From: an uncultured Collinsella sp.
Lineage (GTDB): Bacteria > Actinomycetota > Coriobacteriia > Coriobacteriales > Coriobacteriaceae
Reading direction: 5' to 3'
Length of the DNA stretch: 16,938 bases
NCBI GenBank assembly: GCA_902475375.1
Contig: CABRZC010000042.1
Span: 1 to 16,938, forward strand
The notes beneath the pieces were generated by a model. The model searched no databases and had not been told where the DNA came from. It saw only the letters and a program-made list of their open reading frames with translations. Made by a program: the position numbers and the translations under genes. Below, piece by piece: positions 1 to 8,185 of this stretch (position 1 is the first letter of the stretch; every line of letters starts with the position of its first letter).

Positions 1-138
1 GCCCATAAAGAGCGGAGCCGGAACGCACAGCACGCGCGCGCCGCGCTCATGAGCCAGGCGAGCCTGGTCCTCGATGCGGCCGCAAATGCCCTCAATATCA
101 CCCAGGCGCATATCGATCTGTGCAAGTGCGAGCTTCAT
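1..138 (-). CDS. Nitrilase-superfamily protein, probable N-terminus of glutamine-dependent NAD+ synthetase (partial)
   Basis: This is the 5' end of a minus-strand gene that runs off the left edge; 46 codons are visible, open throughout. The ATG at 138-136 is preceded by a purine-rich GGAAAGG about 8 bases upstream. The product begins MKLALAQIDMRLGDIEG and continues to VLCVPAPLFMG, which matches the first beta strand and helix of the carbon-nitrogen hydrolase fold. The MKxALAQ...GDIEGN style is most typical of the glutaminase domain of NAD+ synthetase (NadE), which makes NAD+ from deamido-NAD, ATP and glutamine in the cytosol. The C-terminal synthetase domain is not in view, so another amidohydrolase is possible. 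Oddly, the family's PE(L) motif carrying the catalytic Glu reads PAP here (residues 40-42). The gene is probably transcribed separately, because a terminator lies between it and the upstream superoxide reductase gene. Confidence 0.65.
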   Translation of the reverse strand, partial: MKLALAQIDMRLGDIEGICGRIEDQARLAHERGARVLCVPAPLFMG

Positions 139-177
139 GGCCCAGCCCTTTCCGTCGTAAATCGTCGTTGCCGTAGT

Positions 178-209
178 AAAAGCGCCGGCCGCATAATGCA
201 GCCGGCGCT
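178..209 (-). terminator. Intrinsic terminator downstream of the superoxide reductase gene
   Basis: On the minus strand, AGCGCCGGC (209-201) and GCCGGCGCT (189-181) form a perfect 9-bp stem. The stem continues inward through a T·G wobble and GCA/TGC around a 3-nt loop. It is followed by TTTT (181-178). The wobble is favourable only on the minus strand (it becomes C·A on plus), supporting the assigned direction. It lies about 47 bp after the superoxide reductase stop and ends about 40 bp before the NAD-synthetase-like start. Confidence 0.75.
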
Positions 210-255
210 CGCATGTGCATATGCTAGCTATGATACCCCGAGCGGGGGCGCGCTC

Positions 256-618
256 CTAGAACGTCGCGGACCACAGCCCATGCAGGTTGCAGTAGGCATA
301 GACGGTACCAGTCTTGGAGCCGCCAGCGAAAAACGTCGTGGGCTTCATGCCGGGCTCAAGGTAATGGACCTCCAGGCGGCCCTCGGCCTCAAGCGCGATC
401 CACTCGATGTAGTGCTCGGGCAGCATGGGGTGCTCCGTCGAGCCCACACGTGCGCGAATGACGTGGCCGTCGCGCTCGATCTCGACAACAGGCACATGCT
501 TCTCGTGCGCCGCATCCTCGGTGTTCGCCGTCAGCTCCGTGCAGCCGGCAGGGGTCGCAACGCCGTCGCCAATGGCAGCGATAAGCTTGCCATCGGAGTC
601 CTTAAAGAATTTCGCCAT
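256..618 (-). CDS. Superoxide reductase (desulfoferrodoxin/neelaredoxin family) with degenerate N-terminal domain
   Basis: The 120-residue product reduces superoxide to hydrogen peroxide at a mononuclear Fe(His)4Cys centre, a cytosolic oxidative-stress defence in anaerobes. The visible active-site signature is complete: E39-K40-H41 (EKHVP), H63 (TEHPM), H69 (EHYIEW), and C110 with H113 (CNLHG). The ATG at 618-616 was chosen because AAAGGAG sits just upstream; the frame stays open further upstream to 759, but that extension has no matching ribosome site and no family resemblance. In two-iron desulfoferrodoxins the N-terminus carries CxxC and CC ligands for a rubredoxin-like centre. Here the equivalent stretch (FFKDSDG, then PAGC26) keeps one cysteine, so only the catalytic iron is expected, as in class III-like enzymes. 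It appears monocistronic, with a terminator behind it. The electron donor is unknown; no rubredoxin gene is nearby. Confidence 0.9.
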   Translation of the reverse strand: MAKFFKDSDGKLIAAIGDGVATPAGCTELTANTEDAAHEKHVPVVEIERDGHVIRARVGSTEHPMLPEHYIEWIALEAEGRLEVHYLEPGMKPTTFFAGGSKTGTVYAYCNLHGLWSATF

Positions 619-721
619 GATGTTCTCCTTTGCTGATGTGCCAATGTACTTGATCCTTCTTATGCCCAAAGAGCGCCGGGCCATCCATGGCATTGCAAAT
701 GAACACATAACGGGCGGGAAC

Positions 722-760
722 GGTGGGGCGGCGCGTACTATCCGCCCTGGCGGCCCCACC
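722..760 (-). terminator. GC-rich hairpin after the SNF2 gene, possible terminator without U-tract
   Basis: GGTGGGGC (722-729) pairs perfectly with GCCCCACC (753-760), and the loop can fold a further short CGCC/GGCG stem. The hairpin begins 8 bases after the TAA of the SNF2-family gene. No T-run follows on either strand, so it may be a weak or factor-assisted terminator, or a 3'-end stabilising structure for the dnaE-SNF2 transcript. Confidence 0.4.
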
Positions 761-768
761 CGAGCGGG

Positions 769-3700
769 TTAGCGCCCGTCGCCGCCGAGCAGCGCCAGAA
801 CATCCTCGCGCGTGAACAGCGCCGATGAGATGCCGTCGCCGCCGAGCACGCTGTTGACCAGATCGCGCTTGGACTCCTGCATCTGCATGATGCGTTCCTC
901 GATCGTGTCCTTGGCAATGAGCTTGTACACGGTCACGGTGTGCTGTTGGCCAATGCGGTGGGCGCGGTCGGTCGCCTGGTCCTGCGCCGCCACGTTCCAC
1001 CACGGGTCGTAGTGGATGACCACGTCGGCAGCCGTCAAATTAAGGCCCACGCCGCCCGCCTTGAGCGAAATCAAGAACACCGGCACCTCGCCCGCTTGGA
1101 ACTGTGCAACCATCTTGGCACGGCTCTCCTTAGACGATGCGCCCGTGAGCTTAAGGAAGGCGATGTCCTCCTTGGCCAGGCGCTTGCCGATGATATCGAG
1201 CATGCCCGTAAACTGGCTGAACAGCAAGATGCGGTGACCGCCGTCGAGCGCTCCGTGGACGATTTCCATGCATGTATCGAGCTTGGCGCTCCCCGCCTTG
1301 TAATCCTCGTAGTGTAGGCGCGGGTCGCAACAGATCTGGCGCAGCTTGGTGAGCTCGGCGAGCACCTTGAGCTTGTCTTTCTTAAACTCCCCGGCCTCGC
1401 GGTGCTGGACTTGCTGGGCGATGCGGTCCTGGTTGGCCAGGTAGAGCTTGCGCTGCTCGCCAGCAAGCTGCGCCATCACCGTGTCTTCGATCTTCTCGGG
1501 CAGGTCGGCCACCACGTCTTCCTTGACGCGACGCAGCACAAACGGCGACACGAGCGCCTGCAGACGAGCGGCGCTGTCGCCCTCGGCATGCTCGACGGGA
1601 CTTTCAAAGCGCTTGGCAAATGAGTCGCGCGTGCCCAGAAGGCCCGGCATCAAAAAGTCGAAGATACTCCAGAGCTCGGACAGGCGGTTTTCGATGGGCG
1701 TTCCCGTCAAGGCAAAGCGCACGCCGGCCGGCAGGCGCTTGGCAGCACGGGCCACCTGGGTGAGCGGGTTTTTAATGTACTGGGCCTCGTCGAGTACCAC
1801 GCGGGCAAAGTCCTGCTCGACGTATTCGTCGATGTCGCGGCGCATGAGATCATACGACGTCACAACCACGTTGTGCTCGGCGGCACCGGCAATTTGCACG
1901 CGACGCTGGGCCTTGGCGCCCACGATGGCACACACATCAAGCGAGGGGGCGAAGCGCTCCAGCTCGGCAGCCCAGTTGTACACGAGCGACGCGGGGCATA
2001 CCACGAGCGTGGGCTTGGTATCCCCCGCCTCCACGCGCGCTAGAATGTGCACGATCATCTGCAGTGTTTTGCCCAGGCCCATATCGTCGGCCAAGATGCC
2101 GCCAAGGCCCAGGTGCTCAAGCGAGCCGAGCCACTGATAGCCGTCGACCTGGTAGCCACGCAGTGTGGCCTTGAGTGAGGCGGGTACCGTAAAGTCCATC
2201 TTGCCGAGCGTGTCCAGGCGCTCGACGGTGCGGCGGAACGCGGCGTCGCGATCGGCCTCGAGCGCTGGCGTGCGCGCGAGCATGCTATCGACAAAAAGGG
2301 TGCTCGACGCGGGAAGCGACACGCCGTCGAGCAGGTCGACGGCATCGACGCCCAGGTCCTCGGCAAGGCCAAACGCGGCACGAGCGCCCTCGTCCAGGCG
2401 CACGATGTCACCCGACGTGAGACGCGCAAATGTCTGGTGGCGCTTATACGAATCGAGATAGATGGCAAGGTCGGCCGCCGAAAGCCCGCTCGCACCCAGT
2501 TCGACGTCGAGCAAGTTGCTCTTGACGGTGGCGCGCACCGAAAGCTTGGGCGCAGGGCGTACCGAGATCTGGCGCAGGCGGTCGCTGAGCATGACCTCTC
2601 CAAGCTCGGACAGGGCAGACAGGCCCTCGGTCAGCAAGTGGAACAGGCTCTCGTCATCGCGCTCCTCAAACGCCAGGCCGCCCTCGCGGAAATCAAAGTA
2701 CAGGGCAGCCGTGTCCATAACGCGAAACTCCGCCAGCGTATCGCGGGGCGGAACGCCGGGGCGTTGCTCTTCGAAAGGACTGCCCGGAGCACCAAGACTA
2801 AAGAGATCTGCCGACCAATCACCGTAGGATACCGTAATCTTGCAGGTCACAAGGCCATCGTCGACGCCAATCGCCACGGCAAAACTCGGCTCGGGCGCCA
2901 CGGCATCGAGTGCGGCGGGGGCGGTCAGGTCGGTGTAGTCGCGCAAGATAGGCAGCGCCATGCGGCAGAACTCGCCCACCTGGTCGGCGGCGATATGGAC
3001 CGGTGTGCGGCAGGGCAACAAGTGCGAAAGGAACGGCGCCGCATGTTGGGCAAACGCCGTGTCGGTACGGCGCGCGCGGCGCGTATCGACCAGATAGGCT
3101 GCGTCGCTCGCGACAAAGCAATACGTATCGGCCGGAAGGCGCAAGTCGTAGCTGCCTCCCGCCGCCGGTGCAATCTTGGCGGCAAGGAGCGGCGGGCGCT
3201 TAGCCGGGACTTCGCCCTCCCCCTGCGGCGACGGCTCGACTTCCACCTCGTAGGAGCGATGCGTCGTCATCCCCCGCGACCAAGCGGGCTCAAAGGACAT
3301 GGACCTGCCACACAGCAGGTCCAGCACGGACACGACGGAATACTCGGATACCGGCAACTGACGCTCGGCGACAAAGCCGCTGCGGGCAAAGTCATACGAT
3401 GCCGAGCGCGAGCTCGTAATATCGCCTAGGTAGGCGACCGTCATTGCGATAAAGTCGAGCAGCTTTGTCGACACGTCATCGAAAGCCTCGGACACATGGG
3501 CAAACGTGAGCTTCTTGCCATAGGAGAACGTACCACCGCGCACATAGGCATCGGCCATGCCGTCGATATCCTTAACCACGTAGGACACCGAACCGCAGCG
3601 AATGCGAAACTCGAGCGCCCAGTTAAAGCGATCGGCAAACAGCGGATTGTAGTACGGCACCAGCGAGGGCTCCAGCACCGCTTTGGGCGCATCGGGGTCG

Positions 3701-4242
3701 ATGGTGCCGGCGAGCTTGCGACGCATGGCCACGAGCTCGTCCATGCGCGCGTCCGAAAGATCGGAAAGCGCCGCCACAAGGCTCGGGCTCGTGGGGACGG
3801 GTGCCGGGAAGGGAAAATTGGGGTTGACCGCAGATGCGGTGGGCGCGGGGTGTGTGGGCTGCTTTGACTGTGCGGGCGGTGCCGTAAACGTGCGGACCGG
3901 CGTACGCAAGCCCTCGACGGGCTCGGCGCCACTGGCATCCAGATACGCCAGCGCCGTGGCGATAGCGTGCTTGCACATGCCGGAATAGCGGAAGGCGGCG
4001 GGGCAATCGCAGTCGTAGTCGACAACCTCGTGCTCGTCCATGTCGAGCGCCACGTGCGTCTTGTACAGGTCGCCGCGCGAGCCGCGCACCGTGCCCTCAA
4101 TAGTCACATTTTTGGAGAAGCGCGAGCCGGAGTCCTCAAACGACAGCACGGCGCCGTTGAGCATGAGCGAGCGCCCCTTCATAAAGGTACTGCTGAGCGC
4201 CGCCTCCTTACGAAGCGCCTGCGCAAACGTCCCCTGCTCCAT
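769..4242 (-). CDS. SNF2-family DEAD/DEAH ATPase with N-terminal SWIM zinc finger
   Basis: The 1157-residue protein is a bacterial Swi2/Snf2 translocase. An N-terminal SWIM zinc finger is visible (C78, C80, C90, H92; CDC...CKH). A proline/alanine-rich linker (about 110-155) follows, then a long region of the bacterial SNF2-associated type. The two RecA-like lobes carry Walker A DDMGLGKT (719-726), the DEAQ box (818-821), LTGTPIEN, and C-terminal motifs GGVGLNLTAADVVIHYDPWW and DRAHRIGQ (about 1062-1100). All expected ATPase motifs are intact. Such proteins track along duplex DNA and displace or remodel bound proteins; the precise target here is unknown. I chose the ATG at 4242-4240 because GGAGGAAG precedes it, over an in-frame TTG at 4272 that lacks a site. 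It lies 38 bp behind dnaE on the same strand, so the two are probably co-transcribed. RapA-like RNA polymerase recycling is an alternative role, but RapA lacks a SWIM finger. Confidence 0.92.
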   Translation of the reverse strand: MEQGTFAQALRKEAALSSTFMKGRSLMLNGAVLSFEDSGSRFSKNVTIEGTVRGSRGDLYKTHVALDMDEHEVVDYDCDCPAAFRYSGMCKHAIATALAYLDASGAEPVEGLRTPVRTFTAPPAQSKQPTHPAPTASAVNPNFPFPAPVPTSPSLVAALSDLSDARMDELVAMRRKLAGTIDPDAPKAVLEPSLVPYYNPLFADRFNWALEFRIRCGSVSYVVKDIDGMADAYVRGGTFSYGKKLTFAHVSEAFDDVSTKLLDFIAMTVAYLGDITSSRSASYDFARSGFVAERQLPVSEYSVVSVLDLLCGRSMSFEPAWSRGMTTHRSYEVEVEPSPQGEGEVPAKRPPLLAAKIAPAAGGSYDLRLPADTYCFVASDAAYLVDTRRARRTDTAFAQHAAPFLSHLLPCRTPVHIAADQVGEFCRMALPILRDYTDLTAPAALDAVAPEPSFAVAIGVDDGLVTCKITVSYGDWSADLFSLGAPGSPFEEQRPGVPPRDTLAEFRVMDTAALYFDFREGGLAFEERDDESLFHLLTEGLSALSELGEVMLSDRLRQISVRPAPKLSVRATVKSNLLDVELGASGLSAADLAIYLDSYKRHQTFARLTSGDIVRLDEGARAAFGLAEDLGVDAVDLLDGVSLPASSTLFVDSMLARTPALEADRDAAFRRTVERLDTLGKMDFTVPASLKATLRGYQVDGYQWLGSLEHLGLGGILADDMGLGKTLQMIVHILARVEAGDTKPTLVVCPASLVYNWAAELERFAPSLDVCAIVGAKAQRRVQIAGAAEHNVVVTSYDLMRRDIDEYVEQDFARVVLDEAQYIKNPLTQVARAAKRLPAGVRFALTGTPIENRLSELWSIFDFLMPGLLGTRDSFAKRFESPVEHAEGDSAARLQALVSPFVLRRVKEDVVADLPEKIEDTVMAQLAGEQRKLYLANQDRIAQQVQHREAGEFKKDKLKVLAELTKLRQICCDPRLHYEDYKAGSAKLDTCMEIVHGALDGGHRILLFSQFTGMLDIIGKRLAKEDIAFLKLTGASSKESRAKMVAQFQAGEVPVFLISLKAGGVGLNLTAADVVIHYDPWWNVAAQDQATDRAHRIGQQHTVTVYKLIAKDTIEERIMQMQESKRDLVNSVLGGDGISSALFTREDVLALLGGDGR

Positions 4243-4280
4243 CACTTCCTCCAATCTCGCGCGGACCAGCAACGCCGTCC

Positions 4281-7200
4281 CTAGATCACCGTCACGCGGC
4301 CTTGGTTGCCGACGATGGCCTTGGCCTCTGCCAGCAGCGGAATCGAGCGTGCGTTGACCTTGGCCGGCACCTCGGCACGCAGTACGCGCCCGTCCACCTG
4401 CTCGATAAAGATCTCCACGCGGTCGCCGCCCGGGTTGGCGGTAAGCACCGTGGCAAGACGCGCCATATTGCCCTGGCTAAAGCGGCTGTTGGGCACCATG
4501 ACCTCAAACACCTTGGGCTTGTTGCTCTCCTCGTTAAGCTCAAGCGGCACAATCTCCTGCGCGATGATCTGGTCGCCGCGGTCCGAACGCTCGAGCTTGC
4601 CCTTAATGCGCACAAACGCATCGGACAGCTGCGCACCGGTCTCGGGATCGACCTCGCCGTACAGGTACCCCTCGGCCTCCTTGTAGGTCTTGGGGAACAC
4701 CACGACCGTGGCCTCGCCTTCCATGTCCTCGAGCTGCACGATGCCCATGGGGTCGCCGTTTTTGGTCACGCGCTTGGACACGCTCGAGACCATGCCGGCC
4801 CACCACAGCGCCTTGCCCTCGGGAATCTCCTGGTTGATGGTACCGCCCGTGGGGTTTTGCACCTCGTAGCCGGTATCGATCTGCGAGAACGAGAAGTCGC
4901 GTGCCTTGGCTAGCGCATACTCAAACGGGCGCAGCGGGTGGTCCGAGACATAGATGCCCAGAACCTCCTTCTCCTGGCTTAGCTTAAGGTGGCGGTCCCA
5001 CTCCTGGCCATCCGGATCGGGCACGCTCACCTCAAAGCCCGAGCCCTCAACGTCGCCAAACATATCGAAGAACGACGTCTGGCCGCTCGCGCGATCTTTC
5101 TGGCGCTTTACCGCGGCATCGATGATGTTCTCGGGGTTGTTCTTATCCACAAAGTGCATCATCTGGCGACGCGGATACCCCGTGGAGTCGAAGGCGCCTG
5201 CCTTGATGAGCGATTCGATCACGCGACGGTTGGCCTGGCCCGAGTCCACGCGCTCGACAAAGTCGTGCAGCGTCTTAAACGGACCGCCCGCCTCGCGCTC
5301 GGCGATAATCGCCTGCGCCACGCCGGTGCCCACGCCGCGGATGCCAGCCAAACCAAAGCGCACGCCTTCCTTGGTAGCCGTGAACTCGGTACCGGACTCG
5401 TTGACATCTGGCGAAAGCACGGGGATGCCGTCGTGGCGGCACGCCGAGACGTAGTGCACGATCTTGTCGGTCTTGCCCGTATAGGACGTCAGAACGGCCG
5501 CCATGTACTCGTGCGGATAATGCGCCTTGAGCCACGCCGTCTGCATAACCAAGATGGCGTAGCCAGCGGAGTGCGACTTGTTAAAGGCGTAGGACGCGAA
5601 CTCGAGAACATCGTCCCAAATCTTCTGGGCGACCTCGCGCGTGTAGTTGTTCTTGATAGCGCCATTCATCCAGTGGTCGTAGGTGGTCTCGTCCGAGCCA
5701 TCCTCCCAGTGGAGCACCGTCGACGTGAGCAGCTTAATCTTTTTCTTAGCCACGGGCTTACGGATACGCGAGTCCGATTCGCCCTTGGAGAAGCCGCACA
5801 TCTCGACGGAGATGAGCATAACCTGCTCCTGGTAGACCATGGTGCCGTAGGTTTCGCCCAGGATGTCGTCCAGGCGGTCGTCGTAGGAGACGGCCGGCTC
5901 CTTGCCGTTCATACGGTTGATGTAGGACGAAACCATGCCGGCGCCCAGCGGGCCCGGGCGGTACAGGGCGATCAATGCTACGACGTGCTTGTACTCGGTG
6001 GGCTTCATGTTCTTGATCGTGGCCGTCATGCCGGCAGACTCGACCTGGAAGACGCCGGCGGTGTGGCCGGAACCCATGAGCTTAAAGATCTCGGGATCGT
6101 CAAAGGGAATCTCTTCCTCTTTGATGTCGATGCCAAAGTTCTTTTTGATGTTTGCCTTGGCCTTGGAGATAACCGTCAGCGTACGCAGGCCCAGGAAGTC
6201 CATCTTGAGCAGGCCCATGTCGGCAACGGTATGGCCCTCGTACTGGGTAATCTCGACGCCGCCCTTGGTGTCGAGCTTGGTGGGCACGTGCTCGTTGACG
6301 GGGTCGCGGCAGATCAGAACGGCGCACGCGTGCACGCCCTCGCCACGGGTGAGGCCCTCGATCGAGAGCGCCGTGTCGATGATGCGGCGAGCGTCGTCGT
6401 CCTTTTTATAGGCCTCGGCAAAATCGGGGTTAAACAGATCCTCTTTGCCGGGTTGTTTGTCGAGCACCTGCTTGAGCTTGACCTTGGGGTCGCTCGAGAC
6501 CATCTTGGACAGGCGCTGGCCCATGTAGACCGGGTAGTCCAAAACGCGCGCGGCATCGTTGATGGCCTGCTTGGCCTTGATGGTCGAGTAGGTGATGACG
6601 TGGGTGACCTTCTCGGGGCCGTAGAGCTGGCGAACGTGCTCCACGACCTCGAGGCGCCGCTCATCGTCGAAGTCCATATCGATATCGGGCATCTCGGTAC
6701 GCTGCGGGGACAGGAACCTCTCGAACATCAGGCCGTTCTCGAGCGGGTCGAACGCGGTGATGTTCATGGCGTAGGCGACGATAGCGCCGGCGGCCGAACC
6801 ACGGCCGGGGCCGACGCCGATGCCGTTGTCCTTGGCCCATTGCACGTACTCGGCAACGATCAAAAAGTAGGCAGCGAAGCCCTTGTCGCAGATGACCTTG
6901 TATTCGTACTCAAAGCGCTCTTTGATGTTGACGCCGCCGATCTCGCGCGTGGCCCAGTCGTCACCGTAGTGCTGGCGCAGGCCCTTCTCGCACTCGCGGC
7001 GGAACTGGCTCTCATGCGTCTCACCGGGATCGAGTAGCGGGAAGCGCGGCAGGATGATGGAGTCCCAGTCGAGCTCGACGTAGCACTTATCGGCGATCTC
7101 AAGCGTGTTGTCGCAGGCCTCGGGGCAATACGGGAACATCGCCCGCATCTCCTCCTCGGTCTTCATGTAAAACTCCGAGCCGGTCATGCGCATGCGGTTG

Positions 7201-8084
7201 GGGTCGTCGACCTTGGCGTTCATGCCAATACACATGATGACGTCCTGCACGGGCGCGTCCTCGCGGCGCAGGTAGTGGAAGTCGTTGGTGGCGATGACCT
7301 TGACGCCCACCTGCTTGGCGATGTCGATGAGTGTGCGGTCCATCTGCTCGTCGGTCAGGCCGTTGTCGGTGGTGATGCCGTGTTCCTGGATCTCGATGTA
7401 GAAGTCGCCGGGCTCGAAGGTGTCACGGAAGGTCTCGGCCCACTTGATGGCGCCCTCCATGTCACCGCGGTCGATGTACTTGGGGATGATGCCCGCGATG
7501 CAGGCACTCGTGCAGATCATGCCCTTGGCGTGGCGGCGCAGGTTGTCGAGCGTCACGCGGGGCTTATAGTAAAAGCCCTGCACGGCGGCCTCGGAGACCG
7601 TCTGCATCAGGTTGACGTAACCCTCCTGGTCCTTGGCCAGGAGGATCATGTGGTAGAGCTCGGGCTTGTGGTCGCGGGCGAGTGTCTCGTCCGGCGTAAA
7701 GTAAACCTCGCAGCCAAAGATGGGCTTAATGACCAGGGGCGGCTTGAGCTCGTCGATGTTGCCCTTCTCGTCCCACATGGCCATGTCCTTGACGTACTGG
7801 GCGTGCTCGCGCGGGTTTGCCTCGGGATCGGGCTCCACCAGCTCGTCGCGGCGGTCCTTTTCCAAGAAGGCCTTGTCGTGGCTCCACGTTTTGTACTCGG
7901 GCGTGTTGTGGTTGACGGCGTCGCAGGCCAGCGCCAGGTCGGGCACGCCATACATGTAGCCGTGGTCGGTAATGGCCACGGCGGGCATGCCCAACTCAAC
8001 GGCACGGTTGACCATATCCTGGATACGGGTTGCGCCGTCGAGCATGGAGAAAACAGTGTGATTGTGCAGATGGACGAATGCCAT
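4281..8084 (-). CDS. dnaE: DNA polymerase III subunit alpha (DnaE)
   Basis: The 1267-residue replicative polymerase is full length for the family. The N-terminal PHP domain (about 1-280) keeps H5, H7, D40, H41, E126, H145, D268 and H270, the metal-binding pattern of zinc-dependent PHP exonucleases. The palm holds GPGRGSAAG (425-433), the aspartates of PDIDMDFDD (D469, D471) and a third in MDFLGLRTLT (D629). NKSHSAGYA (835-843) marks the fingers. QTSFF (1002-1006) fits the beta-clamp-binding consensus, and an OB-fold region follows (about 1090-1180). The ATG at 8084 has GGAG upstream. Two oddities: the usual LRRAMGKKK element reads IRKPVAKKK (774-782), and the segment after it is about 12 residues longer than in E. 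coli. The gene follows addA after a 176-bp gap and leads the SNF2 gene by 38 bp. Confidence 0.97.
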   Translation of the reverse strand: MAFVHLHNHTVFSMLDGATRIQDMVNRAVELGMPAVAITDHGYMYGVPDLALACDAVNHNTPEYKTWSHDKAFLEKDRRDELVEPDPEANPREHAQYVKDMAMWDEKGNIDELKPPLVIKPIFGCEVYFTPDETLARDHKPELYHMILLAKDQEGYVNLMQTVSEAAVQGFYYKPRVTLDNLRRHAKGMICTSACIAGIIPKYIDRGDMEGAIKWAETFRDTFEPGDFYIEIQEHGITTDNGLTDEQMDRTLIDIAKQVGVKVIATNDFHYLRREDAPVQDVIMCIGMNAKVDDPNRMRMTGSEFYMKTEEEMRAMFPYCPEACDNTLEIADKCYVELDWDSIILPRFPLLDPGETHESQFRRECEKGLRQHYGDDWATREIGGVNIKERFEYEYKVICDKGFAAYFLIVAEYVQWAKDNGIGVGPGRGSAAGAIVAYAMNITAFDPLENGLMFERFLSPQRTEMPDIDMDFDDERRLEVVEHVRQLYGPEKVTHVITYSTIKAKQAINDAARVLDYPVYMGQRLSKMVSSDPKVKLKQVLDKQPGKEDLFNPDFAEAYKKDDDARRIIDTALSIEGLTRGEGVHACAVLICRDPVNEHVPTKLDTKGGVEITQYEGHTVADMGLLKMDFLGLRTLTVISKAKANIKKNFGIDIKEEEIPFDDPEIFKLMGSGHTAGVFQVESAGMTATIKNMKPTEYKHVVALIALYRPGPLGAGMVSSYINRMNGKEPAVSYDDRLDDILGETYGTMVYQEQVMLISVEMCGFSKGESDSRIRKPVAKKKIKLLTSTVLHWEDGSDETTYDHWMNGAIKNNYTREVAQKIWDDVLEFASYAFNKSHSAGYAILVMQTAWLKAHYPHEYMAAVLTSYTGKTDKIVHYVSACRHDGIPVLSPDVNESGTEFTATKEGVRFGLAGIRGVGTGVAQAIIAEREAGGPFKTLHDFVERVDSGQANRRVIESLIKAGAFDSTGYPRRQMMHFVDKNNPENIIDAAVKRQKDRASGQTSFFDMFGDVEGSGFEVSVPDPDGQEWDRHLKLSQEKEVLGIYVSDHPLRPFEYALAKARDFSFSQIDTGYEVQNPTGGTINQEIPEGKALWWAGMVSSVSKRVTKNGDPMGIVQLEDMEGEATVVVFPKTYKEAEGYLYGEVDPETGAQLSDAFVRIKGKLERSDRGDQIIAQEIVPLELNEESNKPKVFEVMVPNSRFSQGNMARLATVLTANPGGDRVEIFIEQVDGRVLRAEVPAKVNARSIPLLAEAKAIVGNQGRVTVI

Positions 8085-8123
8085 GTGATGAGCTCCGATG
8101 CGGGTTCGTGTTCTGACTGAACG

Positions 8124-8129
8124 ATTTTA
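8124..8129 (-). promoter_or_regulatory. Possible -10 element for dnaE
   Basis: On the minus strand TAAAAT (one mismatch from TATAAT) lies 39 bases before the dnaE ATG, downstream of the palindrome that separates dnaE from addA. No recognisable -35 hexamer stands at the normal distance, so this is weak. It would give dnaE and the SNF2 gene their own transcript. Confidence 0.25.
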
Positions 8130-8185
8130 CCCCACGGCACGGACAGCACCCGAACCTAGCCAAACCCACACGGCTCCTCTTGCAG

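Noticed and set aside
619..759. N-terminal extension of the superoxide reductase frame
   Set aside because: The upstream residues are unlike the family, cover the probable promoter region, and the ATG at 618 has an excellent AAAGGAG site.
3793..3800. GGGGACGG inside the SNF2 coding region as another repeat copy
   Set aside because: Only the 8-mer matches, without the flanking TT or GGAAA; expected by chance in G+C-rich coding DNA.
4243..4272. TTG start for the SNF2-family gene
   Set aside because: No ribosome site precedes it, while GGAGGAAG directly precedes the ATG at 4242.
4989..7037. 682-codon plus-strand open frame opposite dnaE
   Set aside because: It is antisense to conserved DnaE motifs, repetitive in Val/Leu/Gly/His, and has no recognisable fold; a codon-bias shadow.
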